Positions 43,831 to 52,352 of a stretch of DNA of 64,000 nucleotides are shown here, in pieces. The stretch spans positions 1-64,000 of the forward strand of contig JBHELT010000083.1 in assembly GCA_046262935.1 (NCBI GenBank). The letters are read 5' to 3'. Numbering within the stretch: position 1 is the first letter of the stretch; the number at the start of each line of letters is the position of its first letter. The position numbers and the translations under genes were made by a program. This stretch comes from JBHELT01 sp046262935. GTDB lineage: Bacteria; Actinomycetota; CADDZG01; JAHWKV01. Under the pieces are notes generated by a model, which did no database searches, was not told the DNA's origin, and saw nothing but the letters and a program-made list of their open reading frames with translations.

Positions 43831-44667
43831 ATGAGTTCGGAAACTCTCGAAATCGTGCAAGTGAGGCCCCGGACCTCGGCGGCATTAACCGCCTTCGCTG
43901 CGTTGCTCGTGCGAGACATGACGGTATTGAAGAAGACGTTTCATCAATTCATCTTGCGGACGATCATGCAGCCTTTGCTTTTCGTTTTCGTCTTCACTTA
44001 CGTCTTTCCTAAGATCGGCCAAGGCATCGGCGGGAACGCAGGCGGACAAGGAGCGTTTTCGAGCCTGCTGGTTCCCGGAGTCTTGGCTATCGCGTCGATC
44101 TTCCAAGGCATCCAGGCCGTCGCGCTGCCCCTGGTGCAAGAGTTCGGCTACACCCGAGAGATCGAGGATCGCATGATGGCCCCGCTTCCCATCTGGGGCG
44201 TCGCCCTGGAGAAACTCGTATCTGGTGCTGTGCAAGGGATGATCGCAGCGCTCGTTGTGTTCCCACTGGCAAACTTCATCCCCGCAACACCAGTGCATCT
44301 ACACATCAGATGGTTCGTGTTCGTCACCGTGCTGCCACTATCGACGTTCCTTGGGGCATCACTCGGCCTCGCCATCGGGACGAAGGTAAAACCTCAGCAG
44401 GTACCGTTGATATTCAGTGTCGTTGTTATCCCCATAACATTCCTCGGAGCGACCTATTATCCGTGGGCAAGACTCACCCCGATCCCGTGGCTCAAGTACA
44501 CGGTTCTGATCAACCCTTTGGTATACATGAGTGAGGCATTTAGGGCGGCAGTCACGCCGCAGTTTCCCCACATGAATCTGTTCGCCATCTACGCAGGCCT
44601 TATCGGTTTCACCGCGTTGCTGGCATCACTTGGCATCCAGGGATTCAGGAGCCGGGTCCTCACCTGA
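43831..44667 (+). CDS. ABC-2 type exporter permease
   Basis: 278 residues with about six hydrophobic helices and the ABC-2 conserved region (LLVPGVLAIASIFQGIQAVA; then the short DRMMAPLP motif). It partners the preceding ATPase and probably exports a drug-like or lipid compound. The family-typical position of the EFGYTREIEDRMMAPLP coupling helix is kept. Its stop directly abuts the stop of the convergent ring-cleaving dioxygenase gene. Confidence 0.9.
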   Translation: MSSETLEIVQVRPRTSAALTAFAALLVRDMTVLKKTFHQFILRTIMQPLLFVFVFTYVFPKIGQGIGGNAGGQGAFSSLLVPGVLAIASIFQGIQAVALPLVQEFGYTREIEDRMMAPLPIWGVALEKLVSGAVQGMIAALVVFPLANFIPATPVHLHIRWFVFVTVLPLSTFLGASLGLAIGTKVKPQQVPLIFSVVVIPITFLGATYYPWARLTPIPWLKYTVLINPLVYMSEAFRAAVTPQFPHMNLFAIYAGLIGFTALLASLGIQGFRSRVLT

Positions 44668-45588
44668 TCAGAGATCTCGTTTCGTCCGCGCTACTGGCAA
44701 TGGGGTAAGAACCCTTTCGAGTTCCGACCGCAGCGACTCGAATGCCGGGGGCAGCGACAGGGCTTCACCCAACGATTCCTCAGGTTCATCGGCGGTGAAA
44801 CCTGGACCGATCGTAGCGACCTCGAAGAGAACCCCCGATGGTTCCCTGAAATAGATAGAGCGGAAGTAGTAACGGTCGATGACCGGGGTGACGTTGACCC
44901 CCGCGGCTTTCAGTTTCAAATGCCATGCCTCGTGTTCGTCCATCGAAGTCGCCCAAGCGACATGGTGGATGGTTCCCGCTCCATTTAGTCCCGGTTTCGC
45001 GGGAGGCTCGTCGTAGACGTAAGACCCTTGACGCCCCGAGCCAATGGCTGCCCAACCAGTGGTCGCCTCTTCGAATGACATCGGTTCACGAAGAAAAGCT
45101 GAACTTGGATCTGGGTCCGACGAGTAAGCCCGCACGCCGTCGAATCCGATCAGCGCGAAGGGTGCTGGGATATCGGGGTGCTTCGCCACAAGAGGCGGAT
45201 CTTCAACATCGCTCACCACAAGTTCGAGGTCGAGCCCTTCGGGATCGGCGAACCTCAGCGAGTCGGGCGTCCGGTTGATTTCGAGGGCAACCCTGCCCAG
45301 CCGCTCCTCCCAGAAAGCAAGGGCTTGTTGGGATGCGACCCTCCATACGACACGGTGCACCATCCCGTCTCCGGCACGCCCCCTGGGGGCCCCCGGGTAT
45401 TCAAAGAAAGTGATGTCGGACCCTGGACTGCCCTTCTCGTCGGCATAGAAGAGGTGGTACACCGTCGGGTCGTCCTGGTTCACCGACTTCTTCACCAGCC
45501 TCAGCCCGAGGGTCCCCGCGTAGAAATCCACGTTCGTGCGAACATCGGCAGTTATCCCCGTTATGTGGTGGATCCCTTCGAGTTTCAT
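44668..45588 (-). CDS. Ring-cleaving dioxygenase (VOC, MhqO/glyoxalase-type)
   Basis: 306 residues from an ATG behind GAAGGAGCG; the in-frame stretch further upstream is not family-like. Two VOC modules: N-terminal GIHHITGITADVRTNVDFYA with metal His8, and C-terminal GTIHHVAWATSMDEHEAW with a second His pair and Glu in GVLFEVATIGPGF. Relatives (MhqA/MhqO) are hydroquinone-specific extradiol dioxygenases involved in quinone detoxification. Substrate inferred only. Confidence 0.9.
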   Translation of the reverse strand: MKLEGIHHITGITADVRTNVDFYAGTLGLRLVKKSVNQDDPTVYHLFYADEKGSPGSDITFFEYPGAPRGRAGDGMVHRVVWRVASQQALAFWEERLGRVALEINRTPDSLRFADPEGLDLELVVSDVEDPPLVAKHPDIPAPFALIGFDGVRAYSSDPDPSSAFLREPMSFEEATTGWAAIGSGRQGSYVYDEPPAKPGLNGAGTIHHVAWATSMDEHEAWHLKLKAAGVNVTPVIDRYYFRSIYFREPSGVLFEVATIGPGFTADEPEESLGEALSLPPAFESLRSELERVLTPLPVARTKRDL

Positions 45589-45755
45589 GGACGCTCCTTC
45601 TTCTAAGACAACTTCACCATAACCGGGTGCGTTAGGCAGAGCCGTAGGTGTAAAAAGGGCGAGATGCGCGGATTTTCTGTAGATCTGGCAGGAACCGGCA
45701 TGAGACACGTCGAATCTATGGGGGAGATGACCACCTGCCCCATGGATGTTCAGAT

Positions 45756-46136
45756 ATGAAGCCGCGCCTTGTGCGTCTGGTCTTCGCCTTCGCCCTCATA
45801 ACTGGGACCTTGGCCACTCACTTTTCTTTCGCGGCGAATCGATTCTCGATCATCGCCTACCAATCCAGATATACGCCCGGGGATAACCGGGGGCCGCTTC
45901 ATGTTTCAGTGACCGCCGGCAGCGACCTTTCCTTGACCAATCTCGATATCGGCGCGGGCCACTCGGTTACTTCGGATGACTTCTTAGGCTCCACGATGAC
46001 CCGGCTCTTTGGGAGCGACAACATCAGCTTCAATAAGACCGCGGATGTGGTTGGTGTTTCGTCACTGCCCAAAGGTTCGTATCTGTTCCACTGCAACATC
46101 CACGACGAGATGCACGGAACCTTGGACGTCATATGA
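45756..46136 (+). CDS. Secreted cupredoxin (type 1 copper protein), copy 1
   Basis: 126 residues. A signal peptide spans 1-26, so it acts outside the membrane. Copper ligands are His69 in GAGHSVTS and Cys113, His116 and Met119 in FHCNIHDEMHG, the classical type 1 set. Short plastocyanin-like beta-barrel, a soluble electron carrier or copper chaperone. First gene of a four-gene copper cassette; its stop overlaps the start of the next cupredoxin gene (ATGA). No cuproregulator gene is adjacent. Confidence 0.88.
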   Translation: MKPRLVRLVFAFALITGTLATHFSFAANRFSIIAYQSRYTPGDNRGPLHVSVTAGSDLSLTNLDIGAGHSVTSDDFLGSTMTRLFGSDNISFNKTADVVGVSSLPKGSYLFHCNIHDEMHGTLDVI

Positions 46137-46516
46137 CGGTTCGGCGCGCCGCCTTCCTGCTGGCGATCGTTCTGCTTTTGGTTCCTTCGAGCGCGTCTGC
46201 CAGCGGTCGCAGTGCTTCCTACGTGTTCACCAGAGGCGCCTACGCCGATCCCAGTTCGCCCGGATCCGAGTGGACGACCCCATTCGTCGTTGTTCCCCAA
46301 GGATCGGACCTTTACCTGGTGAACCTAAGACTCTGGGGGCACTCGATGTACTCCGATCTCAACCGGCCAGATGACCGTTTGTTCTGGAGCGCCGAGATCC
46401 CCTTCGGTAAGTCAACGCTTGTGAATGGAGTCTCAGCATTGGCACCGGGCAGTTATGGATTCTTCTGCAGTAACCACCCCGACATGAAAGGAACCTTGCT
46501 GATCGTAGATCCGTAA
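46133..46516 (+). CDS. Secreted cupredoxin, copy 2
   Basis: 127 residues with a signal peptide (1-24) and ligands His70 in LWGHSMYS and Cys112, His115 and Met118 in FFCSNHPDMKG. It is divergent from copy 1 outside the ligand loops but has the same length and fold, so an old tandem duplication is likely. Translation is coupled to copy 1. Probably transfers electrons or copper to the multicopper oxidase encoded downstream (inference). Confidence 0.88.
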   Translation: MTVRRAAFLLAIVLLLVPSSASASGRSASYVFTRGAYADPSSPGSEWTTPFVVVPQGSDLYLVNLRLWGHSMYSDLNRPDDRLFWSAEIPFGKSTLVNGVSALAPGSYGFFCSNHPDMKGTLLIVDP

Positions 46517-46555
46517 TGAATCAGGTCATCCAGACAAGCTCGATAGGAGGAACGT

Positions 46556-47830
46556 ATGAGACGGAAGTTGTTCGCCGTGGGTCTCGCCGCAGCGATGTTG
46601 ATCGCTCCGGCAGCCTTCGCAGCACCACACGACGTACCAGGTTTTCACACCGGCACCTGTGCTTATCCCTCAGACAAACCACTTCCAGGTAGCGGAGCTG
46701 TACGATCGGTCCCCGACGGGTACGCAACGATCCAAAGTGCGGTTGATGCTGCGGCCGAAGGTGACTCGATAGTCATCGCGCCCGGTACCTACAACGAAGC
46801 GGTATTGGTCAAAACCCCCGGTCTGCGCATCCGCGGTACCGACCGCAACAAGGTTATCCTCGACGGCCAAAGCGTCTACGAGGTTGGGATCGAAGTAGAG
46901 GCGGACCGAGTGCGCGTTGAGAACATGACCGTCCACAACTACACGAACCACGGCATCCGCTGGTTCGAGCAAACCGGTTACTGGGGTCGTTACCTAACCG
47001 CCTATGACAACGGCCTGTATGGGATCTTCGCATTCGGTTCGCGCTGTGGTCAGTTCGATAATTCCTACACCAGTGGCAACTCCGATTCGGGCTTCTACAT
47101 CGGCGAGTGCTTCCCCTGCGACGCGGTTATCCACCACGTCGACGCAGAGCAGAATGCCATAGGTTACTCGGGCACCAACGCGGGCGGGAACCTGGTGATC
47201 CGTGACTCGGTTTGGAAGGACAATGCGCTCGCCATCGTTCCCAACTCACTCGACGGCGAACAAAGGCCCCCACAGCGTGGCGTAACGATCAAGAACAACG
47301 AAGTTCTTCATAACAATGGGATCAACAATCCGGGCACAGGCATCGCCGGCGAGTATTACGGCGGTGGCGTGGTCCTCGCGGGAGGACAATCCAACGCTGT
47401 ATACGGAAACACCATCACCGACAATGCCTTGGTCGGAGTGCTCATCACTCCCCTGCCCGACATGAATGTGTGGATACCTTCAGGCAACACCGTATGGGGC
47501 AACAACGTGTCGCACGACTCTGGTGCTTATCCAGACGCGTTCGACCTGGCACAGGGCGCAGGCTCGGGTCCCAATAATTGCTGGGCCGACAACACCTTCA
47601 GTAACTCGGCGCCGATCGCCTTGCAGGAGGTCTGGTCGTGTTCGCTGACGGCAACTCCTCCCGGTGGAGACCCGCGTGCAGAAGTGTCCCTCGTCGAAGG
47701 GGCTGCAGGTCTTAACGGTCGAGTCGATTCGCCTTGGCAGGACTGGCCGCCACCAAGCCTCGATAAACAAACGCAGACCGACGACTTGGACGGAGCAGTT
47801 GACTACTGGCTGCCGGGTCTCGGGATCTGA
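46556..47830 (+). CDS. Secreted right-handed parallel beta-helix protein
   Basis: 424 residues, signal peptide 1-22 (MRRKLFAVGLAAAMLIAPAA). The body is a NosD/pectate-lyase-like beta-helix: ATIQSAVDAAAEGDSIVIAP opens the solenoid, followed by Asn-rich coils (VILDGQSVYEVGIEVEADRV; VIRDSVWKDNALAIV; NTITDNALVGVLI). Six cysteines could form disulfides. The AGGAGG ribosome binding site is strong. NosD-type solenoids assist copper-enzyme maturation in nitrous oxide reductase systems, but no nosZ is present here, so the role next to cupredoxins is unknown. Confidence 0.85.
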   Translation: MRRKLFAVGLAAAMLIAPAAFAAPHDVPGFHTGTCAYPSDKPLPGSGAVRSVPDGYATIQSAVDAAAEGDSIVIAPGTYNEAVLVKTPGLRIRGTDRNKVILDGQSVYEVGIEVEADRVRVENMTVHNYTNHGIRWFEQTGYWGRYLTAYDNGLYGIFAFGSRCGQFDNSYTSGNSDSGFYIGECFPCDAVIHHVDAEQNAIGYSGTNAGGNLVIRDSVWKDNALAIVPNSLDGEQRPPQRGVTIKNNEVLHNNGINNPGTGIAGEYYGGGVVLAGGQSNAVYGNTITDNALVGVLITPLPDMNVWIPSGNTVWGNNVSHDSGAYPDAFDLAQGAGSGPNNCWADNTFSNSAPIALQEVWSCSLTATPPGGDPRAEVSLVEGAAGLNGRVDSPWQDWPPPSLDKQTQTDDLDGAVDYWLPGLGI

Positions 47831-47844
47831 AGAACGAAGTGACC

Positions 47845-49707
47845 ATGTCGAAGATGATCAAAGCGGCCGCCAAGAAGGCGGCCGCTTTGGCCTTCGCCGT
47901 TACCCTTTTCGAATGGGCGGTGCACGCCGCACGCGGTGTGCAACTCGGGCCCCTGATGCCTCACCTGGCGATCGACGTTGCCCTCTGCTTCCCGTTCGCG
48001 TTGTTCGCTTGCGTGGTTGGAGCACGATGGGGGCCTCGGAACACATTCGCCAACGCCATGACCACCGGATCGCTGTTCTGCATGCTGCTCGCCATGGGAA
48101 TGAAAGCACATGAAGCTGTCCATAACCTCGGTCGCCTGCCTTTGGTCATCCACCTTCATTCGGTCGAGCCGACACAGGGTTTCGGGGCGTCCTTGAAGCA
48201 CGGACTGGTCGACGCTGCTTATGCATTGCCTGTCGCGGTGCTAGTCCTCGTGGCCGTGCCGGCGATCTCGCGTATACCGAGGCGTGTCAGATTGTCATTG
48301 TTGATGTCGGTCGCTCTCGCTGCACCATTTTCTGCTCAAGCTTCAGGGTCCCCGATCGTCGCTTTCGCCGTACCGCTGCCCATCCCGGCAACGATCAGTT
48401 CTGCAGACATAACTCTCACCGCCCAGCAAACCCCGGTTCAGATATTGAGCGGAACACCTACCAACATGTTGACCTTCGATGGGACCTTCCCCGGGCCAAC
48501 GATCAGAAGACCTAGCGGTCAAACAACTCGTATCACCGTTGTCAACCAACTGCCGGCCAGTGCGGGAGGGATAACACTTCATCAGCACGGCAATCACTCG
48601 GCATCTTCGCAAGACGGTCAGCCTGATGATCTGATACCTGTCGGATCTGAGCGAACCTATACCTACGACTTCATCGAGAACGGGGGCCCCGAGCGCGGCG
48701 CGATGCAGTGGTATCACGATCACCGTATGGGTATGACCGGACAGAACGTGTGGATGGGCCTTGCTGGCATGGTGATCTTGGATGATCCAGCCGAAGCATC
48801 GATCGATGCTCAATTGCCCAACGGAGCCGCCGATGTCCCCATCATGATCACCGATCGCACATTCGACGCAGGTGATCAGATCCCCTACAACTGGTCACCG
48901 GAGGGCGTCCGCGGCGACACGATCCTCGCTAATGGCGCGCCATCGCCGTACTTCGAAGTTGCCAACCGCAAGTATCGGCTGCGTCTACTGAACGCATCCA
49001 ACTCGCGTCTATTTGATTTCGCGATGGGCGACGGGCAGCCGTTGGTACAGATCGCCTCCGAGAGCGGCCTGCTGCCTGCTCCGGTCAGTCGCTCGCACAT
49101 CGTGCTCGGCCCCGCGGAGCGGGCCGAGGTCATCGTCGATTTCAACAACTCGATCGGCACGAATATAGTGCTGAGGAACCTCTTGGGATCTGGCCCACTT
49201 TCGCAAGTGATGCAATTTCGTGTCATCCGATCTGAAGCCGATCCCAGCATCATCCCTTCGACCCTGCGTCCGGCACCAGTCTTCAGTCCCTTGACCATAG
49301 CTGCCGATCGCACTTGGGTACTTGGCCGCGACATCGATACTGGGATGTGGACGATCAACGGCAAGGGCTACGACCATGACAGAGTCGATGCCAGACCGAT
49401 ACTCGGCACCACCGAGCGGTGGACATTCGTCAACTCGACAAGTGTCGACCACATCGTTCATATCCATGATGTCGATTGGAAAGTGATCGCCCGCTCTGGT
49501 CCGCTGCCGCCGAATGGAGCAGCCGACCTGATGCAAGATCCCGGAGAATCGGGCCTGAAAGAGAGTTTCCGGCTGCGCGGCAATGAGGTCGTCACGGTCG
49601 AATCGACATTTACCGATCACCTGGGCCGATTCGTCTGGCACTGCCACATGCTCGAGCACGAAGACTTTGCCATGATGACTCAGTTCGAGGTTGTGCCGCC
49701 AGGTTGA
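47845..49707 (+). CDS. Multicopper oxidase with fused N-terminal membrane domain
   Basis: 620 residues. The first ~165 contain about four hydrophobic helices with several His residues (GMKAHEAVHN, VIHLHSVE), then a signal-like segment. Residues ~170-620 are a three-domain laccase-type oxidase: trinuclear copper His246/His248 and His251 in HQHGNH, His291/His293 in WYHDHRMG, C-terminal HIVHIHDVDW, and the type 1 site in WHCHMLEHEDFAM (His599, Cys600, His601, His605, Met610). Membrane fusion of this kind is unusual. It could oxidise metals or phenols with electrons from the cupredoxins. Starts at ATG 47845. Its 3' end overlaps the convergent ABC ATPase gene by 28 bases. Confidence 0.9.
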   Translation: MSKMIKAAAKKAAALAFAVTLFEWAVHAARGVQLGPLMPHLAIDVALCFPFALFACVVGARWGPRNTFANAMTTGSLFCMLLAMGMKAHEAVHNLGRLPLVIHLHSVEPTQGFGASLKHGLVDAAYALPVAVLVLVAVPAISRIPRRVRLSLLMSVALAAPFSAQASGSPIVAFAVPLPIPATISSADITLTAQQTPVQILSGTPTNMLTFDGTFPGPTIRRPSGQTTRITVVNQLPASAGGITLHQHGNHSASSQDGQPDDLIPVGSERTYTYDFIENGGPERGAMQWYHDHRMGMTGQNVWMGLAGMVILDDPAEASIDAQLPNGAADVPIMITDRTFDAGDQIPYNWSPEGVRGDTILANGAPSPYFEVANRKYRLRLLNASNSRLFDFAMGDGQPLVQIASESGLLPAPVSRSHIVLGPAERAEVIVDFNNSIGTNIVLRNLLGSGPLSQVMQFRVIRSEADPSIIPSTLRPAPVFSPLTIAADRTWVLGRDIDTGMWTINGKGYDHDRVDARPILGTTERWTFVNSTSVDHIVHIHDVDWKVIARSGPLPPNGAADLMQDPGESGLKESFRLRGNEVVTVESTFTDHLGRFVWHCHMLEHEDFAMMTQFEVVPPG

Positions 49708-50444
49708 ATGGTCGGTTCGCCGGTCGAGGGATTTTCAGCAGCTCCTGGATCTGGGACGAGCCTTCCGTCACGCATCTTGATCCGCCTCCCAACCCGACTC
49801 GCCACTTCGTCGGCGTGAGTCACGATGATCACGGTCACTCCGCTGTCTTCAGCAAGTTTCGTTAGCATCGTTACTAATTCCTGCGACGTTACGGTGTCGA
49901 GGTTACCCGTGGGTTCGTCAGCAAGGATGACCCTCGGGTTATTCGCCAGCGCACGCGCGATCGCAACACGTTGCTGCTCTCCTCCGGACATCAACGATGG
50001 GAGGTGTTCGCTCCTGTCCGAAAGACCAACGGCGGCGAGCAATTCGGCGCTTCTGGCTTGTCTCTCTTGCTTGGTAGCCGAAGCGGGAACCATGGCGATC
50101 TCGACATTCTCGGCCGCGGTCAGAGTTGGGATCAGATTGAACGACTGAAACACGAAACCCAATTCGCGCGAACGGATATCTGTGAGCTCACGGTCGCCAA
50201 CACTGGTGAGCTCGCGACCTGCCAGCTTGACCGAGCCGCCGGTCGCTTGGTCGAGGGCTCCCAGGACCTGAAGCAAGGTGGTCTTGCCCGATCCACTCGG
50301 CCCTTCGATGGCAACCGATTCTCCCGCACGGATGTCGAGCGTGATGCCGTCGATGGCCTTGACTTGCGAGTTCCCTACCCTGAAGGTTCGCCTTACATCG
50401 CGAAGCTCGTATATCGAGACCTCTTCGTTTGCTCCGTCTGCCAA
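49680..50444 (-). CDS. ABC transporter ATP-binding protein (MacB/LolD type)
   Basis: 254 residues from a TTG behind AAGGAGG. Walker A GPSGSGKTT, Q-loop FQSFNLIPTLTAAENV, signature MSGGEQQRVAIARAL and Walker B VILADEPTGNLD are all typical of the MacB/LolD/FtsE subgroup. It couples to the FtsX-like permease encoded 14 bases upstream. In this position it would energise export or surface release of a peptide or lipoprotein, possibly the twin peptides at 55.3-55.8 kb (inference from order). Confidence 0.92.
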   Translation of the reverse strand: MADGANEEVSIYELRDVRRTFRVGNSQVKAIDGITLDIRAGESVAIEGPSGSGKTTLLQVLGALDQATGGSVKLAGRELTSVGDRELTDIRSRELGFVFQSFNLIPTLTAAENVEIAMVPASATKQERQARSAELLAAVGLSDRSEHLPSLMSGGEQQRVAIARALANNPRVILADEPTGNLDTVTSQELVTMLTKLAEDSGVTVIIVTHADEVASRVGRRIKMRDGRLVPDPGAAENPSTGEPTIQPGGTTSN

Positions 50445-50458
50445 GTGATACCTCCTTA

Positions 50459-52237
50459 TCAACCTAGATTGCGCAGGGCCTCGGCCGGAGACAAGCGCGA
50501 AGCTCTCCAGCCCCCAACAGCGCCTGCTATCAATCCGCCTACCAGGGCGAACGCCAGGCCGATAACTATGGTCATTGGGTGAACGGGGGCCGTCAGGGTC
50601 AATCGTGCTGTGTGAACGGTTGCCACACCTGCCGAACCGAAGAATTGACCAAGCGACGACGACGATACGCCCGGGATCCCAGACGAACTCGCAGTCAGCT
50701 CGGGAGAGAAGGTTCGGACCGCTATCGCTGCCGCGTATCCCAGGATCACACCAAGCGCGCCGCCAAGTACACCGATGCCGAACGTTTCTGCCAAGATCTG
50801 TCGAACAACGCGCGATCGCGACCACCCGATGGCTCTTAATGTTCCGATCTCCCGAACGCGCTTGGCGATCGATGACAATGTGAGCAATACCGCGATCGCG
50901 AATGCGAATATCAACACGATGATCGCGGCCGCGCCCCCGAGGCGGTCGGCCAGTTTCTGAGCATCAGTCAGACTACCGGTGACCTGATCGGCGAGGGTCT
51001 TGGTCGTAACAACCTCAGCCCCAGGTATCGCCTTCTTGATGCTGGCTGCGACCTTATCGACCGAAGCCGAATCCGACGCCGTCACCAGCACTTGAGTAAC
51101 GCGGTCCTGTTTCCCAGCGAGACCCTGCAGTGTCGTTAGTGGGAAATAGATGTCGGCAGTGCCGCCGGTAAGTGTTGGGTTGACTGTTCCCACAACCTTG
51201 TAGATGGTCTCGTTTATGGTCATCGTCGAGCCCACTTTCAAGTTGCTCTTGTTCGCGTACGCTGTATTCAGCAGCACAGTATCGGTGGTTCCTTTCGACA
51301 GCCAACTGCCCGATACCAGTTGCGCAGGCGTTACCAAACCCAAGCTCGGGATCGAGGGGTCGATCCCGGCCGCCGTGTAACTGTTGTTGGTGATATCGGT
51401 ACTCGGCGGGGCAACGACCTGCTGGATCGTTCGAAGAGGCGTTATGACCGACGCTTCGAATCGCTTGAAACGCTCAGGTAGACAGGTTTGGAATGAAGAA
51501 GTATCGCGGCCTCCCCCTCCACCCTCAGGGGGACCGCCGGGGCCCCCACCTGCACCGAATCCGCCGTTCGCCTGGACGCAGTCGCGAAACGTCTGACGTT
51601 CGGCATCACTCATGGGTGCTGGCCTCACGGTCGAGGTGACTGTCTGGCCCCCAGTCTGAACTTCAGCAATGATGTTGGGGACCGTGCCCGTTTGGTGTTG
51701 TGCCAGTTGAGTCAAAGCACCAACAGCTTTAGTAACTCCCGCGATCGATGAGATCTTTCCGACCGATGCTTGAGGGAAACTGAGAAGAGTCGCCGAAAGG
51801 AAGAAATCATGGGTGAACTTTTCGCCAGGTTTGCCTAGCTTTGAAAGATCGGTGACGACGTTGCTGTTTTCGTTAAGCAGTGCCGCCGCATCGGCTTGGT
51901 TCAGGTCTGCCCCAGGGCCCCTGACAGCGCCGGGTCCGCCGAAGAACCCGGCCCGCCTTTGCTGGCCGCTGCTCGCAGTTGCTGTTGGCGTTGCCGGCGC
52001 AGAATCGGTAACCGTTCCCGTTGAGGTTTGAACCGTACCCGCTACCCGGGTAACCAAGATGTCGGTCCCTATCGCTTGCAGCGGCGCAAGGACTTTCGAC
52101 TGAGCCTCGTTCAATCCCTGGGAGACCCCGATGATCGCGATGACCATCGCCACCCCAGCCGCCAGCCCAAGGGCCGTAAGTACCGTCCTGCCCCACCGGC
52201 GGGTGAGTTCCTTTCTCATGTAAGCAAGTTGGAACAT
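50459..52237 (-). CDS. MacB/FtsX-type ABC permease with large extracytoplasmic domain
   Basis: 592 residues: TM1 at about 18-40, a ~370-residue extracytoplasmic MacB-like domain with a Gly/Pro-rich insert (GGFGAGGGPGGPPEGGGGG) and two cysteines, and three C-terminal helices (AAAIIVLIFAFAIAVLLTL; GVLGGALGVILGYAAAIA; IVIGLAFALVGGLIAG). The chosen ATG has AAGGAG five bases upstream, and that site is buried in a 10-bp stem. MacB-type mechanotransmission suggests movement of a substrate already outside the membrane. Confidence 0.9.
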   Translation of the reverse strand: MFQLAYMRKELTRRWGRTVLTALGLAAGVAMVIAIIGVSQGLNEAQSKVLAPLQAIGTDILVTRVAGTVQTSTGTVTDSAPATPTATASSGQQRRAGFFGGPGAVRGPGADLNQADAAALLNENSNVVTDLSKLGKPGEKFTHDFFLSATLLSFPQASVGKISSIAGVTKAVGALTQLAQHQTGTVPNIIAEVQTGGQTVTSTVRPAPMSDAERQTFRDCVQANGGFGAGGGPGGPPEGGGGGRDTSSFQTCLPERFKRFEASVITPLRTIQQVVAPPSTDITNNSYTAAGIDPSIPSLGLVTPAQLVSGSWLSKGTTDTVLLNTAYANKSNLKVGSTMTINETIYKVVGTVNPTLTGGTADIYFPLTTLQGLAGKQDRVTQVLVTASDSASVDKVAASIKKAIPGAEVVTTKTLADQVTGSLTDAQKLADRLGGAAAIIVLIFAFAIAVLLTLSSIAKRVREIGTLRAIGWSRSRVVRQILAETFGIGVLGGALGVILGYAAAIAVRTFSPELTASSSGIPGVSSSSLGQFFGSAGVATVHTARLTLTAPVHPMTIVIGLAFALVGGLIAGAVGGWRASRLSPAEALRNLG

Positions 52238-52242
52238 CAGTA

Positions 52243-52277
52243 CTCCTTGGCTAAGTTGAACACCTGAAGCCAAGGAG
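52243..52277 (-). promoter_or_regulatory. RNA hairpin that sequesters the permease ribosome binding site
   Basis: Arms ctccttggct (52243-52252) and agccaaggag (52268-52277) are exact inverted copies. On the transcript the 3' arm contains the AAGGAG used by the permease ATG at 52237, so the stem would occlude translation. No T-run follows, arguing against a terminator. Confidence 0.65.
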
Positions 52278-52352
52278 AGTCAGATGACATCAACCAGTTG
52301 ACAGCCTCGGGTCAGCTGAGGATGAGTGTATGCACGGCCCGAGTATTAGTTG

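Noticed and set aside
46556..47830. Part of a nitrous oxide reductase (nos) operon because of the NosD-like solenoid
   Set aside because: No nosZ, nosF, nosY or nosL gene in the window; the fold is widespread.
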